Origin: Paenibacillus timonensis
GTDB taxonomy: Bacteria; Bacillota; Bacilli; Paenibacillales; Paenibacillaceae
Assembly (NCBI RefSeq): GCF_022427145.1
Contig: NZ_JAKSXN010000040.1
Span: 1 to 52,849 of the forward strand
Direction of reading: 5' to 3'
Length of the DNA stretch: 52,849 nt
The notes below the pieces were generated by a model. The model searched no databases. It was not told the DNA's origin and was given only the letters and a program-made list of their open reading frames with translations. The translations under genes and the position numbers were made by a program. This document shows, piece by piece, positions 26,296 through 37,769 of the stretch (its first letter is position 1; the number at the start of each line of letters is the position of its first letter).

Positions 26296-28971
26296 TTAAC
26301 CCTTCAGCTCTGCAATCCGGGCCAGCACTTTGTCGCGTTTTTCGGAATAATCGGCCATCTTGGCGCGCTCTTCCTCGATCACCTTCGCCGGCGCTTTCGC
26401 CACAAAGCCTTCGTTCGCCAGCTTCTTCTCGACACGTTCCACTTCCTTGTTCAGGTTGTCGAGCTCCTTCGTCAGCCGTTCGATTTCCTGGCCGATGTCA
26501 ATCAGGCCCGACAGCGGCAAGAACAGCTCGGCTCCGGTCACGACGGCGGTCATCGCCTTATCCGGCACGGCCGCGTTCAGCGAAGCTTCGTATTCCGACG
26601 TGTTGCAGAAACGGCGAACGTAATGTTCGTTGCGGGCCAGCACTTCCAGCACTTCCGCGCTTCCCGGCTTGATTACCAGCTCGATTTTTTTGCTCATCGG
26701 CACGTTCACTTCCGCGCGGATATTCCGTACGGCACGAATGACGTCGATCAGCAGATTCATCTCTTGGACGGCGTCCGGCGCTTCCAACGAAGAGTCGTAT
26801 TCCGGCCAGGCCGCAAGCATAATCGTTTCGCCATGATGCGGCAAATGCTGCCATATTTCCTCGGAAATAAACGGCATAAACGGATGGATCATACGCAGCG
26901 TGCGATCGAGCACGTAGGCCAGCACGGACTGGGTTTTCTTCTTGGCAGCGGCATTTTCCCCGTACAGCGACAGCTTGGCGAACTCAATATACCAGTCGCA
27001 CAGATCGTCCCAAATGAAGTTGTACAGCAGCCGTCCGGTTTCCCCGAATTCGTAAGCATCGATCAAGCGGGTAATTTCCTTAGCCGTTTCGTTCATCCGG
27101 TGCAAAATCCAGCGGTCGGACGTCGACAGATCGCCGCTGATATCGATATCCTCGTAGGCTACGCCTTCCAGATTCATCAAAGCGAAACGGGAAGCGTTCC
27201 AGATCTTGTTGGCGAAGTTGCGCGCTTGCTCAACACGCTCCCAACGGAAGCGCAAATCCTGCCCCGGCGTATTGCTGGTAGACAACATATAGCGCATCGC
27301 ATCGGTGCCGTATTTCTCGATGACTTCCAACGGGTCAACGCCATTGCCAAGCGACTTGGACATTTTGCGTCCTTCACTGTCGCGGACCAGGCCATGCATC
27401 AACACATCCTTGAAAGGAACCTCGCCGGTAAATTCGAGAGAAGTGAAGATCATCCGGGCAACCCAGAAATAAATGATGTCATAACCGGTGGAAAGGACCG
27501 ACGTCGGGAAATAGCGTTTGAGGTCCGCACTGTTCTCATCCGGCCAGCCCAGCGTGGAAAACGGCCAAAGCGCAGAGCTAAACCACGTATCCAGCACGTC
27601 CTCATCTTGTCTCAGATCGTCGCGTCCCAGCTTGGCCCTTGCTTCTTCCTCACTGCGGGCTACAACCATTTCACCGGTCTCATCGCAGTACCAGGCCGGA
27701 ATGCGGTGTCCCCACCACAATTGACGGGAAACGCACCAATCACGCACGTTTTCGATCCAATTCAAATACGTTTTCTCGAATCGATCGGGAACGAAATTAA
27801 CGCCTTTGCCCGATTTCTGCGCTTCGATGGCCTTATCCGCGAGCGGCTTCATTTTCACGAACCATTGCGTTGACAGATACGGCTCAACTACGACGCCGGT
27901 CCGTTCACTATGGCCGACCTGGTGCACGTGGTCCTCGATTTTGATCAGCACGCCCATCTCCTGCAAATCCTTAACGATTTGCTTGCGGCATTCGCTGCGG
28001 TCCAACCCTTGATATTTACCGGCTTCGCCGTTCATCGTGCCGGTTTCGTCCATGACGTTAATCTGCGGCAAGTTATGGCGCAAGCCGACTTCGAAGTCAT
28101 TCGGGTCGTGCGCTGGCGTAATTTTCACGGCGCCGCTGCCAAACTCTTTCTCTACGTATTCATCGGCAATGATCGGAATTTCGCGATTGACGATCGGGAG
28201 GCGAAGCGTTTTACCGACCAGATGGCGGTAACGTTCATCCTTCGGATGAACGGCCACGGCGGTATCGCCGAGCATCGTCTCGGGACGCGTCGTCGCTACG
28301 GTGATATGGCCGCTTCCATCACTCAACGGATACTGAAGATGGTACAGGTGGCCGTTAACCTCTTTGTATTCCACCTCGATGTCGGAGAGCGCCGTGCGCG
28401 CCGCCGGATCCCAGTTAATGATATATTTGCCGCGGTAAATCAATCCCTTCTCATAGAGCTTGACGAACACTTCGCGAACCGCCTGCGACAGCCCCTCGTC
28501 CAACGTGAACCGCTCACGCGAATAATCGAGGGAAGCGCCCATTTTGGCCCACTGTTCATGAATCGTTTCCGCATACTGGTCCTTCCAGGCCCATACTTGA
28601 TCGAGGAACTTCTCGCGCCCGAGGTCGTACCGCGTCACGCCCTGCTCTCTTAGCCGCTGCTCCACTCTCGTTTGGGTGGCAATCCCCGCATGGTCCATCC
28701 CAGGCAACCACAAAGCGTCATAACCCTGCATCCGTTTGGTGCGGGTCAAAATATCCTGCAGCGTCAAATCGAGCGCATGCCCGATATGCAGCATCCCGGT
28801 TACGTTGGGCGGCGGAATGACGATCGTAAATGGTTTGGCGTCCGGACGTTGTCCGGCTTTAAAGAAGCCGCTCTCTAACCAATAGCGGTACCATTTCTGC
28901 TCCGCCGCTTTCGGATCGTATGTCGTCGGCATCTCCGCCGACGAGGCTTGTTGACCTTGATTTTCTGTCAT
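26296..28971 (-). CDS. valS: valyl-tRNA synthetase
   Basis: This 891-residue class I synthetase has [15 protein letters not shown] with HIGH at residues 62-65, the editing domain ([17 protein letters not shown]), KMSKS in [14 protein letters not shown], the anticodon-binding domain, and a C-terminal coiled-coil arm ([23 protein letters not shown]). The ATG has GGAGG nine bases upstream; a TTG three codons earlier overlaps that site's spacer. Transcription is controlled by a valine T-box. Confidence 0.97.
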   Translation of the reverse strand: MTENQGQQASSAEMPTTYDPKAAEQKWYRYWLESGFFKAGQRPDAKPFTIVIPPPNVTGMLHIGHALDLTLQDILTRTKRMQGYDALWLPGMDHAGIATQTRVEQRLREQGVTRYDLGREKFLDQVWAWKDQYAETIHEQWAKMGASLDYSRERFTLDEGLSQAVREVFVKLYEKGLIYRGKYIINWDPAARTALSDIEVEYKEVNGHLYHLQYPLSDGSGHITVATTRPETMLGDTAVAVHPKDERYRHLVGKTLRLPIVNREIPIIADEYVEKEFGSGAVKITPAHDPNDFEVGLRHNLPQINVMDETGTMNGEAGKYQGLDRSECRKQIVKDLQEMGVLIKIEDHVHQVGHSERTGVVVEPYLSTQWFVKMKPLADKAIEAQKSGKGVNFVPDRFEKTYLNWIENVRDWCVSRQLWWGHRIPAWYCDETGEMVVARSEEEARAKLGRDDLRQDEDVLDTWFSSALWPFSTLGWPDENSADLKRYFPTSVLSTGYDIIYFWVARMIFTSLEFTGEVPFKDVLMHGLVRDSEGRKMSKSLGNGVDPLEVIEKYGTDAMRYMLSTSNTPGQDLRFRWERVEQARNFANKIWNASRFALMNLEGVAYEDIDISGDLSTSDRWILHRMNETAKEITRLIDAYEFGETGRLLYNFIWDDLCDWYIEFAKLSLYGENAAAKKKTQSVLAYVLDRTLRMIHPFMPFISEEIWQHLPHHGETIMLAAWPEYDSSLEAPDAVQEMNLLIDVIRAVRNIRAEVNVPMSKKIELVIKPGSAEVLEVLARNEHYVRRFCNTSEYEASLNAAVPDKAMTAVVTGAELFLPLSGLIDIGQEIERLTKELDNLNKEVERVEKKLANEGFVAKAPAKVIEEERAKMADYSEKRDKVLARIAELKG

Positions 28972-29084
28972 CCTATTCAACCTCCGTTACAAATAAGCAT
29001 AGCCTTGGCATACCCAAGATAGTCGTCCGGCATCCATGCCCCTTTTTCTGTAAGGGGACCGCCGTTTTCATGCTGCCAAAGAAA

Positions 29085-29386
29085 AACAAAAAAAGCCTTT
29101 CGTCTCAAAGGACGAAAGGCTTTACTTTCGCGGTACCACCTTTGTTTCGCACATCGGCTTCCGGTTCCTTCGGCAACCGGCTCATGATATGCGACACTCA
29201 TGCAGATAACGGCTGCTACCGGCCCGTTCTAACCCGCTTTCAAGGTGCTCAAACGGACAACTCCCGGGCGACTTCGGCGAGCTACATGTCCTGCGGAATC
29301 TCTCAGCCATGGGTTCCGCTCTCTGAAGGGTATGCTGCCTACTCTTCCCGTTCCAAGTCTTTGCCATATATCTTATTGCTTTAATC
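29085..29386 (-). promoter_or_regulatory. T-box leader of valS (specifier GUC)
   Basis: On the minus strand this leader carries the T-box sequence AGGTGGTACCGCG (29129-29141), which base-pairs with uncharged tRNA. The intrinsic terminator follows directly (29085-29122: AAGCCTTTCGTC and GACGAAAGGCTT, then seven T). Stem I upstream contains the segment GAAGTCGCC, with GTC (29270-29272) at the specifier position for valine. Low valine charging should favour antitermination and expression of valS, and probably folC and murC. About 110 further bases, with a small CCCCTT/AAGGGG hairpin, separate the terminator from the valS start. Confidence 0.93.
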
Positions 29387-29392
29387 TATATT

Positions 29393-29421
29393 ATCATAAC
29401 TTGGAAAGGAACGGGAGTCAA
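29393..29421 (-). promoter_or_regulatory. sigma-A promoter of the valS T-box operon
   Basis: TTGACT (29416-29421) and TATGAT (29393-29398) on the minus strand are 17 bases apart, directly before the T-box leader. Confidence 0.85.
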
Positions 29422-29449
29422 CAATCCGCCTTTTTTCGCGGACGTAGGT

Positions 29450-30871
29450 TTAAGGAATGTACAAAATTTGACCCTCATTGACCTGGTGCTCGGAGAGCCG
29501 GTTATAGAGCTGCAGCTCCCGAGAGCTCAAGTGGTAACGCTGGGCAATATCGTCCAGCGTCTCTTCGCGCTGCACGATGACCAACCGCACTTTGCGGAAA
29601 GGAGTTTGATCTTCGCTGCTGATAAACAGATTCTTCCACCGCAGTTCTTCGCCTTCCCCTTGTTCTTCGCCTGCGCTCAGGCTGGACAGGTCCGAGGCAT
29701 TCTCCAACGCTTCCTGGGCCACTCGGGAGGAAGAGGAGATCAGCTTCGTTAATCCGAAGGTCTCCCTGCCGCCTTCATCGCCGCCTTTCTTGGCGCCGAG
29801 GGCGATCTTCATTTCCTTCTTCTCTTCCGGCTGGGCATTAGCCCCTTGATCGGCTTCGGCAGCTGCTTCCGGTTCGACGGCTGCTTCGCCCGCCGCCTCG
29901 TGGGGCGACTCGCCTGCATCGGGCGAAGGCGTCTCGGCCTCGGCAGTTTCAGATTCCGATTCCACAGCTTCGCTGGCCCGTTCCGTCGACTGGGATTCGG
30001 CCGATGGGCGAATTTCATCCTTAAACCATACGTTTGCGTCCGACTCCGCGTTTTCGGCAAATGTCTCCACCGCAGCGCCAAAGTCCGCATCGGATTCCTT
30101 GTCCGCCCAAGGATGGGTCTCCTGGAACGCCGAAACGTCCTCGGTCCAAGAGAGGACCTCTTGCGGCTCGTCCGCATTTCGTTTTTGGGCGATCAGCACA
30201 TCGTCCGGAAACGCCTGCCACGAAGCGAATTGAGGAACTTGAGGAACCTCCGCCTCTTGCAGTTCCGGTTCCGGTTCCATGTCCGCAGCTTCGCGGGTTA
30301 GCGAATTCCAGGAGAACGCCGGCTCTTGACGCACTTCTTCCGCAAGCAATGGCGCCGTGGTTACCGGCTCAAGCTCCTCTTCCTGATCGAAGGCACCCAA
30401 TTCCGCGGCGTCCGATTCCGCATCCGATTCCGGTTCATCGCCGCGGATGGCCGGTACGACATGCGCCGTCGTAAACTCCCGATCCTTCCAGGCCTCTTGT
30501 TCGGATAACAAGGAAGAGGTTTCCACTCCTTGAAGCGACAATACGCCCGTAATATTCAAGCTGCGCGAGCTGAGCAGGTCAACGTCAAAATTTTCGATTT
30601 CGACCGTGATATCCTCCAACCGGTTCACCCGGCTTAGCGGTATCGTAATTTCTACGGGAATATAGTGCGCCAGCTCCCGCGTTTCTCCTTCTCCCCGGTA
30701 CAACCCCGACAACAGCAAATGGCCGCGCAACGCGGCATACTCTTCCCCGGGAATCACCTGGATTTTCGGATAAAGCTCGATCTCCTCCAACTCTTCAATG
30801 CCGATCACATCTTCAGAAAGATGTATGCGCTCGTAAATATCAAACCTGAGACCATAGGATTGATCAGCCAA
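29450..30871 (-). CDS. spoVID: stage VI sporulation protein D, SpoVID
   Basis: The 473-residue protein has an N-terminal beta-rich domain (LRFDIYERIHLSEDVIGIEELEEIELYPKI pattern) typical of SpoVID/SpoIVA-interacting proteins. A long acidic middle region rich in Glu, Ala, Ser and Pro follows, and the last 45 or so residues form a LysM domain (VQREETLDDIAQRYHLSSRELQLYN). SpoVID drives spore encasement by the coat and recruits SafA, which is also encoded in this window. The start is taken as TTG, seven bases after AGGAGGT; the preceding GTG codon is an alternative. Confidence 0.88.
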   Translation of the reverse strand: MADQSYGLRFDIYERIHLSEDVIGIEELEEIELYPKIQVIPGEEYAALRGHLLLSGLYRGEGETRELAHYIPVEITIPLSRVNRLEDITVEIENFDVDLLSSRSLNITGVLSLQGVETSSLLSEQEAWKDREFTTAHVVPAIRGDEPESDAESDAAELGAFDQEEELEPVTTAPLLAEEVRQEPAFSWNSLTREAADMEPEPELQEAEVPQVPQFASWQAFPDDVLIAQKRNADEPQEVLSWTEDVSAFQETHPWADKESDADFGAAVETFAENAESDANVWFKDEIRPSAESQSTERASEAVESESETAEAETPSPDAGESPHEAAGEAAVEPEAAAEADQGANAQPEEKKEMKIALGAKKGGDEGGRETFGLTKLISSSSRVAQEALENASDLSSLSAGEEQGEGEELRWKNLFISSEDQTPFRKVRLVIVQREETLDDIAQRYHLSSRELQLYNRLSEHQVNEGQILYIP

Positions 30872-31077
30872 CACGTTACCTCCTTTCAGCATATCCAAAC
30901 CTGATTTAAAATCGATGAATCATGATCCAAATCATCCTCGTTTAATCTATATGCTTCAAAAAGGAGTGCATGCCAGCTTTTTGCCCGTACGCCCGACAAG
31001 CCTTGACTTCCAAGGGGTTGAGCGATGAACAATTGCGCAATGCGGCCGCCCTGGCCGCCCATCCGCCGGTCGGTTCG

Positions 31078-32010
31078 TTAACTGAAGAGATCGCGCAAGC
31101 GGGTCAAGGCCGGGGGCCATGGATCGTCGACCTCCACCGCTTCTCCGGAGAGCGGATGCGGGAACGACAGCCGTTCCCCGTGCAGCGCCTGATGGGATAG
31201 CCATTTCGTACTGCCGCCATATAAAGCATCGCCTACGAGCGGGTGCCCCTCCGCGCTCAGATGGACGCGAATTTGATGCGTTCGGCCGGTTTCCAGGGTC
31301 AGCCGGACGAGACTCACGTCGTGCTTCGGGAAAACCTCCAGCAGCTCCACGTGTGTTACCGCCGGTTTGCCGCCGGGAGAAGCCCGGCGCCGCTGGTTAT
31401 GATGCCGGTCCCGGCCGATCGGCTGGTCGATGACCTTAAGCCTAGGGCTTACGATGCCCTGCACGAACGCGATGTACGTCCGTCCGATTTCCTTGCGGCT
31501 CATCGCTTCGTCCAGCTTCAAATGGGCGTATTCATTCTTGGCGAATAATACTGGACCCGACGTAAATTCGTCGAGCCGGTGAATATGCGCCGCAGCGATC
31601 GGTTCGCCGCGGCCGGCAAACCATCCGGCGACGCGGTTAGCCAGCGTGTCCGGCGGAGCCGACGTTACGCGGGAAGCGCTCCCCTCGGAGCCGTCCGGAT
31701 GGACTTTAAGCCCTGCCGGCTTGTGCACGACAAGGCAAAAATCGTCCTCATATAAAAGCGGAAGCTCCGCCTCAAGCGGAGCATATTGCGAAGCCCTTGC
31801 CGGAAACGCCAGCAGCCTTAAGCGGTCACCGGCGAGCTTGACGCCGCCTTCGGCACGCAGCCGGCGCAGCAGCTTGGGAGGGGCCTGCAGCCCCTCCTCC
31901 AGCCAGGCTGCCGCCGCATCCAAGCGGTCCTGCCCTTCGCGCATAGGCAGCTTGCCGGGCATCAGCTCGAGCCATTCCCCGCGCCGCGTCCAGGTGAACT
32001 TGCCGCTCAC
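31078..32010 (-). CDS. RluA-family pseudouridine synthase
   Basis: This 310-residue enzyme is expected to isomerise uridine in rRNA or tRNA. It has an S4-like N-terminus ([23 protein letters not shown]), the catalytic aspartate in [17 protein letters not shown], and the C-terminal [24 protein letters not shown] motif. RluD-like versus RluC-like specificity cannot be told by eye. The GTG start overlaps the hemL stop (GTGA) with almost no ribosome-binding site, so translation probably depends on coupling to hemL. Confidence 0.92.
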   Translation of the reverse strand: MSGKFTWTRRGEWLELMPGKLPMREGQDRLDAAAAWLEEGLQAPPKLLRRLRAEGGVKLAGDRLRLLAFPARASQYAPLEAELPLLYEDDFCLVVHKPAGLKVHPDGSEGSASRVTSAPPDTLANRVAGWFAGRGEPIAAAHIHRLDEFTSGPVLFAKNEYAHLKLDEAMSRKEIGRTYIAFVQGIVSPRLKVIDQPIGRDRHHNQRRRASPGGKPAVTHVELLEVFPKHDVSLVRLTLETGRTHQIRVHLSAEGHPLVGDALYGGSTKWLSHQALHGERLSFPHPLSGEAVEVDDPWPPALTRLRDLFS

Positions 32011-33311
32011 AACTTTTGCAGCGCCAAGCGATGCGCTTCGATCGTCAATTCGATGTCTTCGTCGGTATGCGCGCCCGAGACGAACATGCCCTCGAACTGC
32101 GAAGGCGCCACGTTGATCCCTTGCTCAAGCAGCGCCGCGAAATAGCGGCGGAACAGGTCGAGGTCGCTCGTTTTCGCTGTGTCGTAGTTGATGACCTTCT
32201 GCTCGGTGAAAAACGGACAAACCATCGAACCAACGCGGTTAATCGTACATGGAATGCCTCGTTCCTTGGCATTGCGGGTAAAGCCCTCCTCCAGCTTCGC
32301 CGATAGACCCTCTAAACGGTCGTACACCTCCGGAGTGAGCAGCGACAGCGTCGTATACCCCGCTACCATCGCCAGCGGATTGCCGCTCAGCGTTCCGGCT
32401 TGATAAATCGGTCCGCTCGGCGCGATTTGTTCCATGATCTCGCGCTTCCCGCCATACGCTCCGACGGGCAGACCGCCGCCGATGACTTTGCCGAGGCAGG
32501 TCAAATCCGGCGTGATGCCGAAGCGTCCCTGCGCACAATTCAGACCAACGCGGAAGCCTGTCATCACTTCGTCGAAAATCAGCAAGCTGCCGTATTGCTC
32601 AGTGATCCGGCGCAGGCCTTCCAGGAATCCCGGCAGCGGCGGCACAACGCCCATATTCCCGGCCACCGGCTCGACGATCAACCCGGCGATCTCTTCGCCG
32701 AAGCGCTCAAACGCCAGTTCCACGGAGGCCAAATCGTTATAAGGAACCGCAATCGTATTCGAAGCGACGCCCTCTGGCACGCCGGGACTGTCCGGCAACC
32801 CCAGCGTGGCGACGCCGGAGCCCGCTTTGATCAGCAAGCTGTCGGCATGGCCGTGATAGGAACCTTCGAATTTCATGATTTTGCTGCGGCCGGTATACCC
32901 CCGTGCCAGGCGGATCGCGCTCATCGTCGCTTCCGTTCCCGAATTCACCATGCGCACCACGTCGATCGACGGTACCCGCTCGGCTACCAGCTTGGCCATT
33001 TGCGTTTCCAGCAGCGTCGGCGCACCGAAGCTCGTCCCTTTCGCAGCCGTCTCCTGGAGCGCCCGAACCACCTCCGGATGGGCATGTCCCATAATCAGCG
33101 GACCCCAAGAACCCACGTAGTCGATAAAGCTGTTGCCGTCGATATCGTAAATCCGGGAACCGCTCCCGTGTTCGATATACATCGGCGTTAAACCAACGGA
33201 TTTAAACGCCCGCACCGGGCTGTTGACGCCGCCGGGCAAGACCTGCTTCGCTTCTTCGAAGGCCAGCCGGGACCGTTCCTCGCCCCTCCGGCCTATCGTT
33301 TCCTTGCTCAT
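32007..33311 (-). CDS. hemL: glutamate-1-semialdehyde 2,1-aminomutase
   Basis: This 434-residue PLP enzyme makes 5-aminolevulinate from glutamate-1-semialdehyde, the second step of C5 heme synthesis. It has [12 protein letters not shown] at residues 24-35, [25 protein letters not shown], and the PLP lysine K275 in [11 protein letters not shown] with GGAGG seven bases upstream. It ends the hem cluster and overlaps the pseudouridine synthase gene. Confidence 0.96.
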   Translation of the reverse strand: MSKETIGRRGEERSRLAFEEAKQVLPGGVNSPVRAFKSVGLTPMYIEHGSGSRIYDIDGNSFIDYVGSWGPLIMGHAHPEVVRALQETAAKGTSFGAPTLLETQMAKLVAERVPSIDVVRMVNSGTEATMSAIRLARGYTGRSKIMKFEGSYHGHADSLLIKAGSGVATLGLPDSPGVPEGVASNTIAVPYNDLASVELAFERFGEEIAGLIVEPVAGNMGVVPPLPGFLEGLRRITEQYGSLLIFDEVMTGFRVGLNCAQGRFGITPDLTCLGKVIGGGLPVGAYGGKREIMEQIAPSGPIYQAGTLSGNPLAMVAGYTTLSLLTPEVYDRLEGLSAKLEEGFTRNAKERGIPCTINRVGSMVCPFFTEQKVINYDTAKTSDLDLFRRYFAALLEQGINVAPSQFEGMFVSGAHTDEDIELTIEAHRLALQKL

Positions 33312-33356
33312 CGATACCCCTCCTTCACTCTTCAAAACCCGATCTTTGGCTGAGGC

Positions 33357-34361
33357 TTACTGCTTCTCGCGCAGCCAGCGCGCCATATCTTTCGCGAAAT
33401 ACGTGATGATGATATCCGCGCCCGCCCGCTTCATGCCAAGCAGCATTTCGGTGACGATGGCCCGCTCGTTGATCCAGCCTTGCCGTGCAGCCGCCTTAAC
33501 CATCGAATATTCTCCGCTTACGTTGTAAGCCACCAGCGGAAGATCAAATTGATCGCGCAGCAAGCGCAGGATGTCCATAAAAGCAAGCGCAGGCTTAACC
33601 ATCAGCATATCCGCGCCTTCCATCACATCGGATTCCGCTTCCCGCAGCGCCTCACGGACGTTCGCCGGGTCCATTTGGTACGTCTTCCGATCGCCGAACT
33701 GCGGCGCCGAGTCCGCCGCTTCACGGAACGGTCCGTAAAAGGCGGAAGCGTATTTGACCGAATAAGACATAATCGGTACGTGGCTGAAACCGGCTTCGTC
33801 GAGCCCGGAACGGATCGCTTGCACGAAGCCGTCCATCATGTTGGACGGGGCGATGATGTCGGCGCCTGCGCGCGCTTGGGAAACGGCGGTTTTCACCAGC
33901 AGCTCCAGCGACTCGTCGTTCATCACGTCGCCGCATACATGCCCGTCGCGTTCAAACGTATGTACCATGCCGCAATGCCCGTGGTCGGTGAATTCGCACA
34001 AGCAAGTATCGGCAACGACCAGCAAATCCGGATACCGCGATTTGATGACCCGCGTCGCCTCCTGCACGATCCCGTCTTCCGCGAATGCCGAAGTGCCTAC
34101 GCTGTCCTTGGTTTCCGGAATTCCGAACAGGAGCACGGCCGGAATCCCCAGATCAACGATCTCCTTGACTTCCTCTTCCAGGGTATCCAGAGAAAAATGA
34201 AACACGCCGGGCATCGACGAAATTTCGTTCTTAACGCCGCTCCCGTAGGTCACGAAGATCGGTTGGATAAAATCGTCCACCGTCAGGACGGTTTCACGCA
34301 CCATCCCCCGGATGGCGGCCGACTGACGCAGCCGGCGATGTCTTACGATCGGAAAATTCAT
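33357..34361 (-). CDS. hemB: porphobilinogen synthase
   Basis: This 334-residue enzyme condenses two 5-aminolevulinates to porphobilinogen. It has the zinc cysteines in [15 protein letters not shown] and the two active-site lysines in [16 protein letters not shown] and [14 protein letters not shown] with AGGAGGG upstream, chosen over an ATG twelve codons earlier. It lies between the cobA-hemD fusion and hemL. Confidence 0.97.
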   Translation of the reverse strand: MNFPIVRHRRLRQSAAIRGMVRETVLTVDDFIQPIFVTYGSGVKNEISSMPGVFHFSLDTLEEEVKEIVDLGIPAVLLFGIPETKDSVGTSAFAEDGIVQEATRVIKSRYPDLLVVADTCLCEFTDHGHCGMVHTFERDGHVCGDVMNDESLELLVKTAVSQARAGADIIAPSNMMDGFVQAIRSGLDEAGFSHVPIMSYSVKYASAFYGPFREAADSAPQFGDRKTYQMDPANVREALREAESDVMEGADMLMVKPALAFMDILRLLRDQFDLPLVAYNVSGEYSMVKAAARQGWINERAIVTEMLLGMKRAGADIIITYFAKDMARWLREKQ

Positions 34362-34419
34362 GTTTGATTCCCTCCTAAGTATGCAGCACGAGGTCAAGCC
34401 TCCGTGTTAGAAAAAAGAT

Positions 34420-35967
34420 TCAGTCCTCCGAACCCGTTTGTGCTTTCCAGGCGCACAGCGCCTGAAGCAGGCTGTCGATCGTCGCTTCTTCCGCAAGAAT
34501 CGACACGTTCAGGCCGGCCTCCTCCGCCGTCTTTGCCGTGACCGGCCCGATGCAGGCGATCTCCGCGCCTTGGAGCGCGGCGGCCGGATCGGCTACCCCC
34601 ATGCCGGCCAGCGCGGCCAACAGGTTCGTCACCGTAGACGAGCTGGTAAAAGTCACGGCATGGATGCGTCCTTTCTCGAGCATCTTCAGCAGCTCGTCGT
34701 CCGCTTCCCCGGCCGGCACCGTCCGGTACATGACCGCTTCGGTGACGTTTAGCCCCTGCTCGCGCAAAGCAGCGGGCAGCCAGGCTCGGGCGAGATCACC
34801 GCGCGGCAACAGCACTTGCTGCCCCGGCTGAAGCGCGTGTCCGTACGCTTCCATCAGCCCTTCCGCCTGAAACTTGTCCGGCAAGCCTTCCGCCGCGATG
34901 CCGCGCTGGCGCAGCGCCGCCTGCGTGGCCGGTCCTACGGCGGCGATTCTCGCCTTGTGCAGCCCCCGCACGTCTTTCCCCAGTCTCTCCAGGTGCGAGA
35001 AGAAATACTCCACGCCGTTCACGCTCGTGAAGAACACCCAATCGTACCGTTCCAGCTGCGCCAGCGCTTCGTCGGTGCCGGCCAGATCGCGGCCCTCGGG
35101 CATCACGATGTCGATGACGGGGAACTCGTACGGCTCGCCGCCGAGCTCCTCGATGCCGCGTACCAGCTCGCTCGCCTGCGAACGCGAGCGGGTGACGAGA
35201 ATCCGCTTGCCGAAGAGCGGCAGCGATTCTGCCCACTGGAGCTGCTCGCGTTGGGCAACCACCTCGCCGACCACCGTGACGGCCGGCGGCTTGAAGTCGG
35301 CTTCGCGCACCTTCCGCTCGATATCGGCCAGCGTGCCGATCAGCGTCTCCTGTTCCGCCCTCGTGCCCCAGCGGATGAGGGCGACCGGCGTTTCGGGCGG
35401 GCGGCCGTAATGCATCAGCTGTTTGCTGATATGCCCGATATTCGCCACGCCCATCATGAACACCAGCGTGCCGGTCGCGTTGGTCACTTTCTCCCAGTTG
35501 ATCGACAGGTCGAGTTTATCCGGGCTTTCATGTCCCGTGATGATCGACACCGACGATGCCATGTCCCGGTGTGTGACGGGAATGCCGGCATAAGCCGGCA
35601 CCGAGATCGCAGCCGTGATCCCCGGCACGATTTCATAAGGAATGCCGTGCTTCCGCAGCAGTTCGGCTTCCTCGCCGACCCGCCCAAAAATCGTCGGGTC
35701 CCCGCCTTTGAGACGAACCACCGTTTTCCCCGCGAGGGCCAAATCGACGAGCAGCTGATTGATATGCTCCTGCTTCATCGTGTGGCGGTCGGTTCTTTTG
35801 CCGACGTAGATCTTCTCCGCTCCGGGTTTCGTCCTCTTCAACAGGCTGGGATTGGCCAGACGATCGTAAACGATGACGTCGCCTTTCTCCAGGCAATCGA
35901 GCCCCTTGAGCGTAATCAATCGCGCATCTCCAGGGCCTGCGCCAACCAGATAAACTTTACCGGCCAT
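34420..35967 (-). CDS. cobA-hemD: uroporphyrinogen-III C-methyltransferase / uroporphyrinogen-III synthase fusion
   Basis: The 515-residue protein joins two enzymes. Residues 1 to about 245 are a SAM-dependent uroporphyrinogen-III methyltransferase (VYLVGAGPGDARLITLKG, VVRLKGGDPTIFGR, PGITAAISVPAYAGIPVTHR), which makes precorrin-2. From about residue 255 it is uroporphyrinogen-III synthase (RILVTRSRSQASELVRGIEELGG, ...FTSVNGVEYFF). The two halves act at the fork between heme and siroheme. ATG start with GGGGAGTG, overlapping the end of hemC closely (six-base gap). Confidence 0.95.
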   Translation of the reverse strand: MAGKVYLVGAGPGDARLITLKGLDCLEKGDVIVYDRLANPSLLKRTKPGAEKIYVGKRTDRHTMKQEHINQLLVDLALAGKTVVRLKGGDPTIFGRVGEEAELLRKHGIPYEIVPGITAAISVPAYAGIPVTHRDMASSVSIITGHESPDKLDLSINWEKVTNATGTLVFMMGVANIGHISKQLMHYGRPPETPVALIRWGTRAEQETLIGTLADIERKVREADFKPPAVTVVGEVVAQREQLQWAESLPLFGKRILVTRSRSQASELVRGIEELGGEPYEFPVIDIVMPEGRDLAGTDEALAQLERYDWVFFTSVNGVEYFFSHLERLGKDVRGLHKARIAAVGPATQAALRQRGIAAEGLPDKFQAEGLMEAYGHALQPGQQVLLPRGDLARAWLPAALREQGLNVTEAVMYRTVPAGEADDELLKMLEKGRIHAVTFTSSSTVTNLLAALAGMGVADPAAALQGAEIACIGPVTAKTAEEAGLNVSILAEEATIDSLLQALCAWKAQTGSED

Positions 35968-35973
35968 TCTCGA

Positions 35974-36936
35974 TCACTCCCCGGTTTCTTGTAATAATGC
36001 AGCCGCTCCCAAGGAGATCAGCCGGCCGGCAACCTGTTCGCCCAACTCGACCGGATTCGTCCCTTCGGTGCTTTCCTTCAAAATCGTCGCTCCGTCCGCC
36101 GAACCGACCATGCCCGTCAATCGCAACCGCGGGCGGCCGCTAGGATCGGAAGCTCCTTCCTCCGGCAGCAACGTCGCGTAAGCCCCGATCGGCACCTGGC
36201 AACCGCCGTTCAGCACGCCTAAGAAACGACGTTCCGCCGCCACCGCCACCGCCGTGTCAGGATCGTTGTATAAGGACAAAAGCTGGCGCACCTCGGCGTC
36301 GTCCTCGCGGCATTCGATGCCAAGCGCGCCTTGGCCGACCGCCGGCAGACAGACTTCCGCCGATAGAAAAGCCGTAATCCGGTGCTCCCAGCCCATCCGG
36401 TATAGTCCGGCCGCCGCCAGAATAATGGCATCAAAGCCCTCCTCCTCCAGCTTGCGCAAGCGGGAATCGATATTTCCGCGGATCGGCTCCAATACGAGAT
36501 CGGGACGATAAGCGCGCAATTGGCTGGCGCGGCGCAAGCTGCTAGTCCCAACCTTAGCGCCTTGCGGCAGCTCGTCTAGGCTCAGTCCGCTTCTCGAAAT
36601 CAGCGCATCCCGCGGGTCAACCCGCCGAGGTACTGCGCCGTTCGTTAGTCCGTCCGGCAGCACGGACGGCATATCCTTCATGCTATGTACCGCCAGATCG
36701 ATTTCCCCGTCCAGCATCGCCTGCTCGATTTCCTTAACGAACAGCCCCTTGCCCCCAACCTTGGATAATGTGACATCCAGGATTCGGTCTCCCTTCGTCA
36801 CGATCTTGCGAATTTCAAAATCAAACGGCAGGTTATGCGCCCGGCAGAGCGCCTTCAAATCGTCGATGACCTGTCCTGTCTGCGTAAGCGCCAGCTGGCT
36901 TTGTCTCGTACCCACCACAATCGTTCGCTTCGTCAT
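35974..36936 (-). CDS. hemC: hydroxymethylbilane synthase
   Basis: This 320-residue porphobilinogen deaminase polymerises four porphobilinogens on a dipyrromethane cofactor held by C246 ([15 protein letters not shown]). It also has [14 protein letters not shown] and HSMKDMP motifs. The ATG has GGAGGAATAAGC upstream, inside the sirC end; an ATG 18 codons earlier lies within sirC. The gap to sirC is two bases. Confidence 0.97.
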   Translation of the reverse strand: MTKRTIVVGTRQSQLALTQTGQVIDDLKALCRAHNLPFDFEIRKIVTKGDRILDVTLSKVGGKGLFVKEIEQAMLDGEIDLAVHSMKDMPSVLPDGLTNGAVPRRVDPRDALISRSGLSLDELPQGAKVGTSSLRRASQLRAYRPDLVLEPIRGNIDSRLRKLEEEGFDAIILAAAGLYRMGWEHRITAFLSAEVCLPAVGQGALGIECREDDAEVRQLLSLYNDPDTAVAVAAERRFLGVLNGGCQVPIGAYATLLPEEGASDPSGRPRLRLTGMVGSADGATILKESTEGTNPVELGEQVAGRLISLGAAALLQETGE

Positions 36937-36938
36937 GC

Positions 36939-37589
36939 TTATTCCTCCGTCTGTTCCTCGATCCAGGCGATCGTCGCCGCTTCGCTCCACGGTTGGAAGC
37001 TTCCTTCCCGAATCGAGGTCAATATATCGGTCTCGGCCAATCTCCGAAACAGAAGTTTCCGTCTGCCGGGATCGCTGATCCGTTCTTTAATGAAAGTCCG
37101 CACGGAACTCAAAAAATCAATATATCGTTCATAATCATCGCCAAAATGTTCGTCCATTTCCCGGATCAGCTCCCGCGCGGCCGTCGGCCCCGCTCCCGAG
37201 GTGGAGACGGCGACCACGAGCCCGCCTCGGCGCAGAACGCCGGGCGTTATCATGCTGCCCCGCGCGCCTTCGCCGGCGTCGTTTAACGGAATGCCCTCCG
37301 CTTCAGCTTCGGCGGCGACGGCAGCGTTCACCTCCGGCCGATCCGTCGCGGCAAAAGCGAGGAACGCGCCGGCCAGATCCCCTTGCCGGTATTCCCGTTC
37401 GATCCATGCGACTTGCCCCTTCTCGTGATGGAGCCGCAGTAGGCCTGCCGTCACGGTTGGACTGATGACCACCGTTTCCGCCCCCGCATCCGCCAGCATC
37501 GTCGCCTTCCGTTCGGCCACCGGTCCGCCGCCGATCACGACGCAGCGGCGGCCAGCCAAATTCAATAGGACGGGCACATAATAAGGCAT
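36939..37589 (-). CDS. sirC: precorrin-2 dehydrogenase (siroheme synthase, SirC/Met8-type)
   Basis: The 216-residue protein oxidises precorrin-2 to sirohydrochlorin with NAD. It opens with [27 protein letters not shown], the Rossmann motif of CysG-N/Met8 proteins, and carries [39 protein letters not shown]. Whether it also chelates iron is unclear. ATG with GGGAGGGATG upstream. It takes the place that hemX has in Bacillus, between hemA and hemC. Confidence 0.9.
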   Translation of the reverse strand: MPYYVPVLLNLAGRRCVVIGGGPVAERKATMLADAGAETVVISPTVTAGLLRLHHEKGQVAWIEREYRQGDLAGAFLAFAATDRPEVNAAVAAEAEAEGIPLNDAGEGARGSMITPGVLRRGGLVVAVSTSGAGPTAARELIREMDEHFGDDYERYIDFLSSVRTFIKERISDPGRRKLLFRRLAETDILTSIREGSFQPWSEAATIAWIEEQTEE

Positions 37590-37669
37590 GGCGCATCCCT
37601 CCCGACACTTCGCTTCAACTCGTTACTAGCATACCCTACCCTGCCGCATTTTTCCATGTTCATCCCTGC

Positions 37670-37739
37670 AAAAAAAGCCCTTCCCCCTCCGCTTCAGCGT
37701 CGAATCAGCCATCGATTCGGGTGCATCCGGCAGAGGGCT
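37670..37739 (-). terminator. terminator between hemA and sirC
   Basis: Arms around AGCCC..CCCCCT and AGAGGGCT enclose an inner CGAATC/GATTCG hairpin. Seven T follow on the minus strand. It lies about 30 bases past the hemA stop, so part of hemA transcription should stop here. Confidence 0.75.
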
Positions 37740-37769
37740 CAGGGCGTTCTCGCGGCCTAGCTTATCAAA

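Noticed and set aside
28977..29201. 74-codon minus-strand frame between the T-box and valS
   Set aside because: It starts inside the T-box leader and runs through the terminator hairpin; no ribosome-binding site, so treated as leader RNA.
30890..30965. Sigma-E promoter of spoVID (GCATATA as -35)
   Set aside because: No matching -10 at the right spacing could be found, although sigma-E control would be expected.
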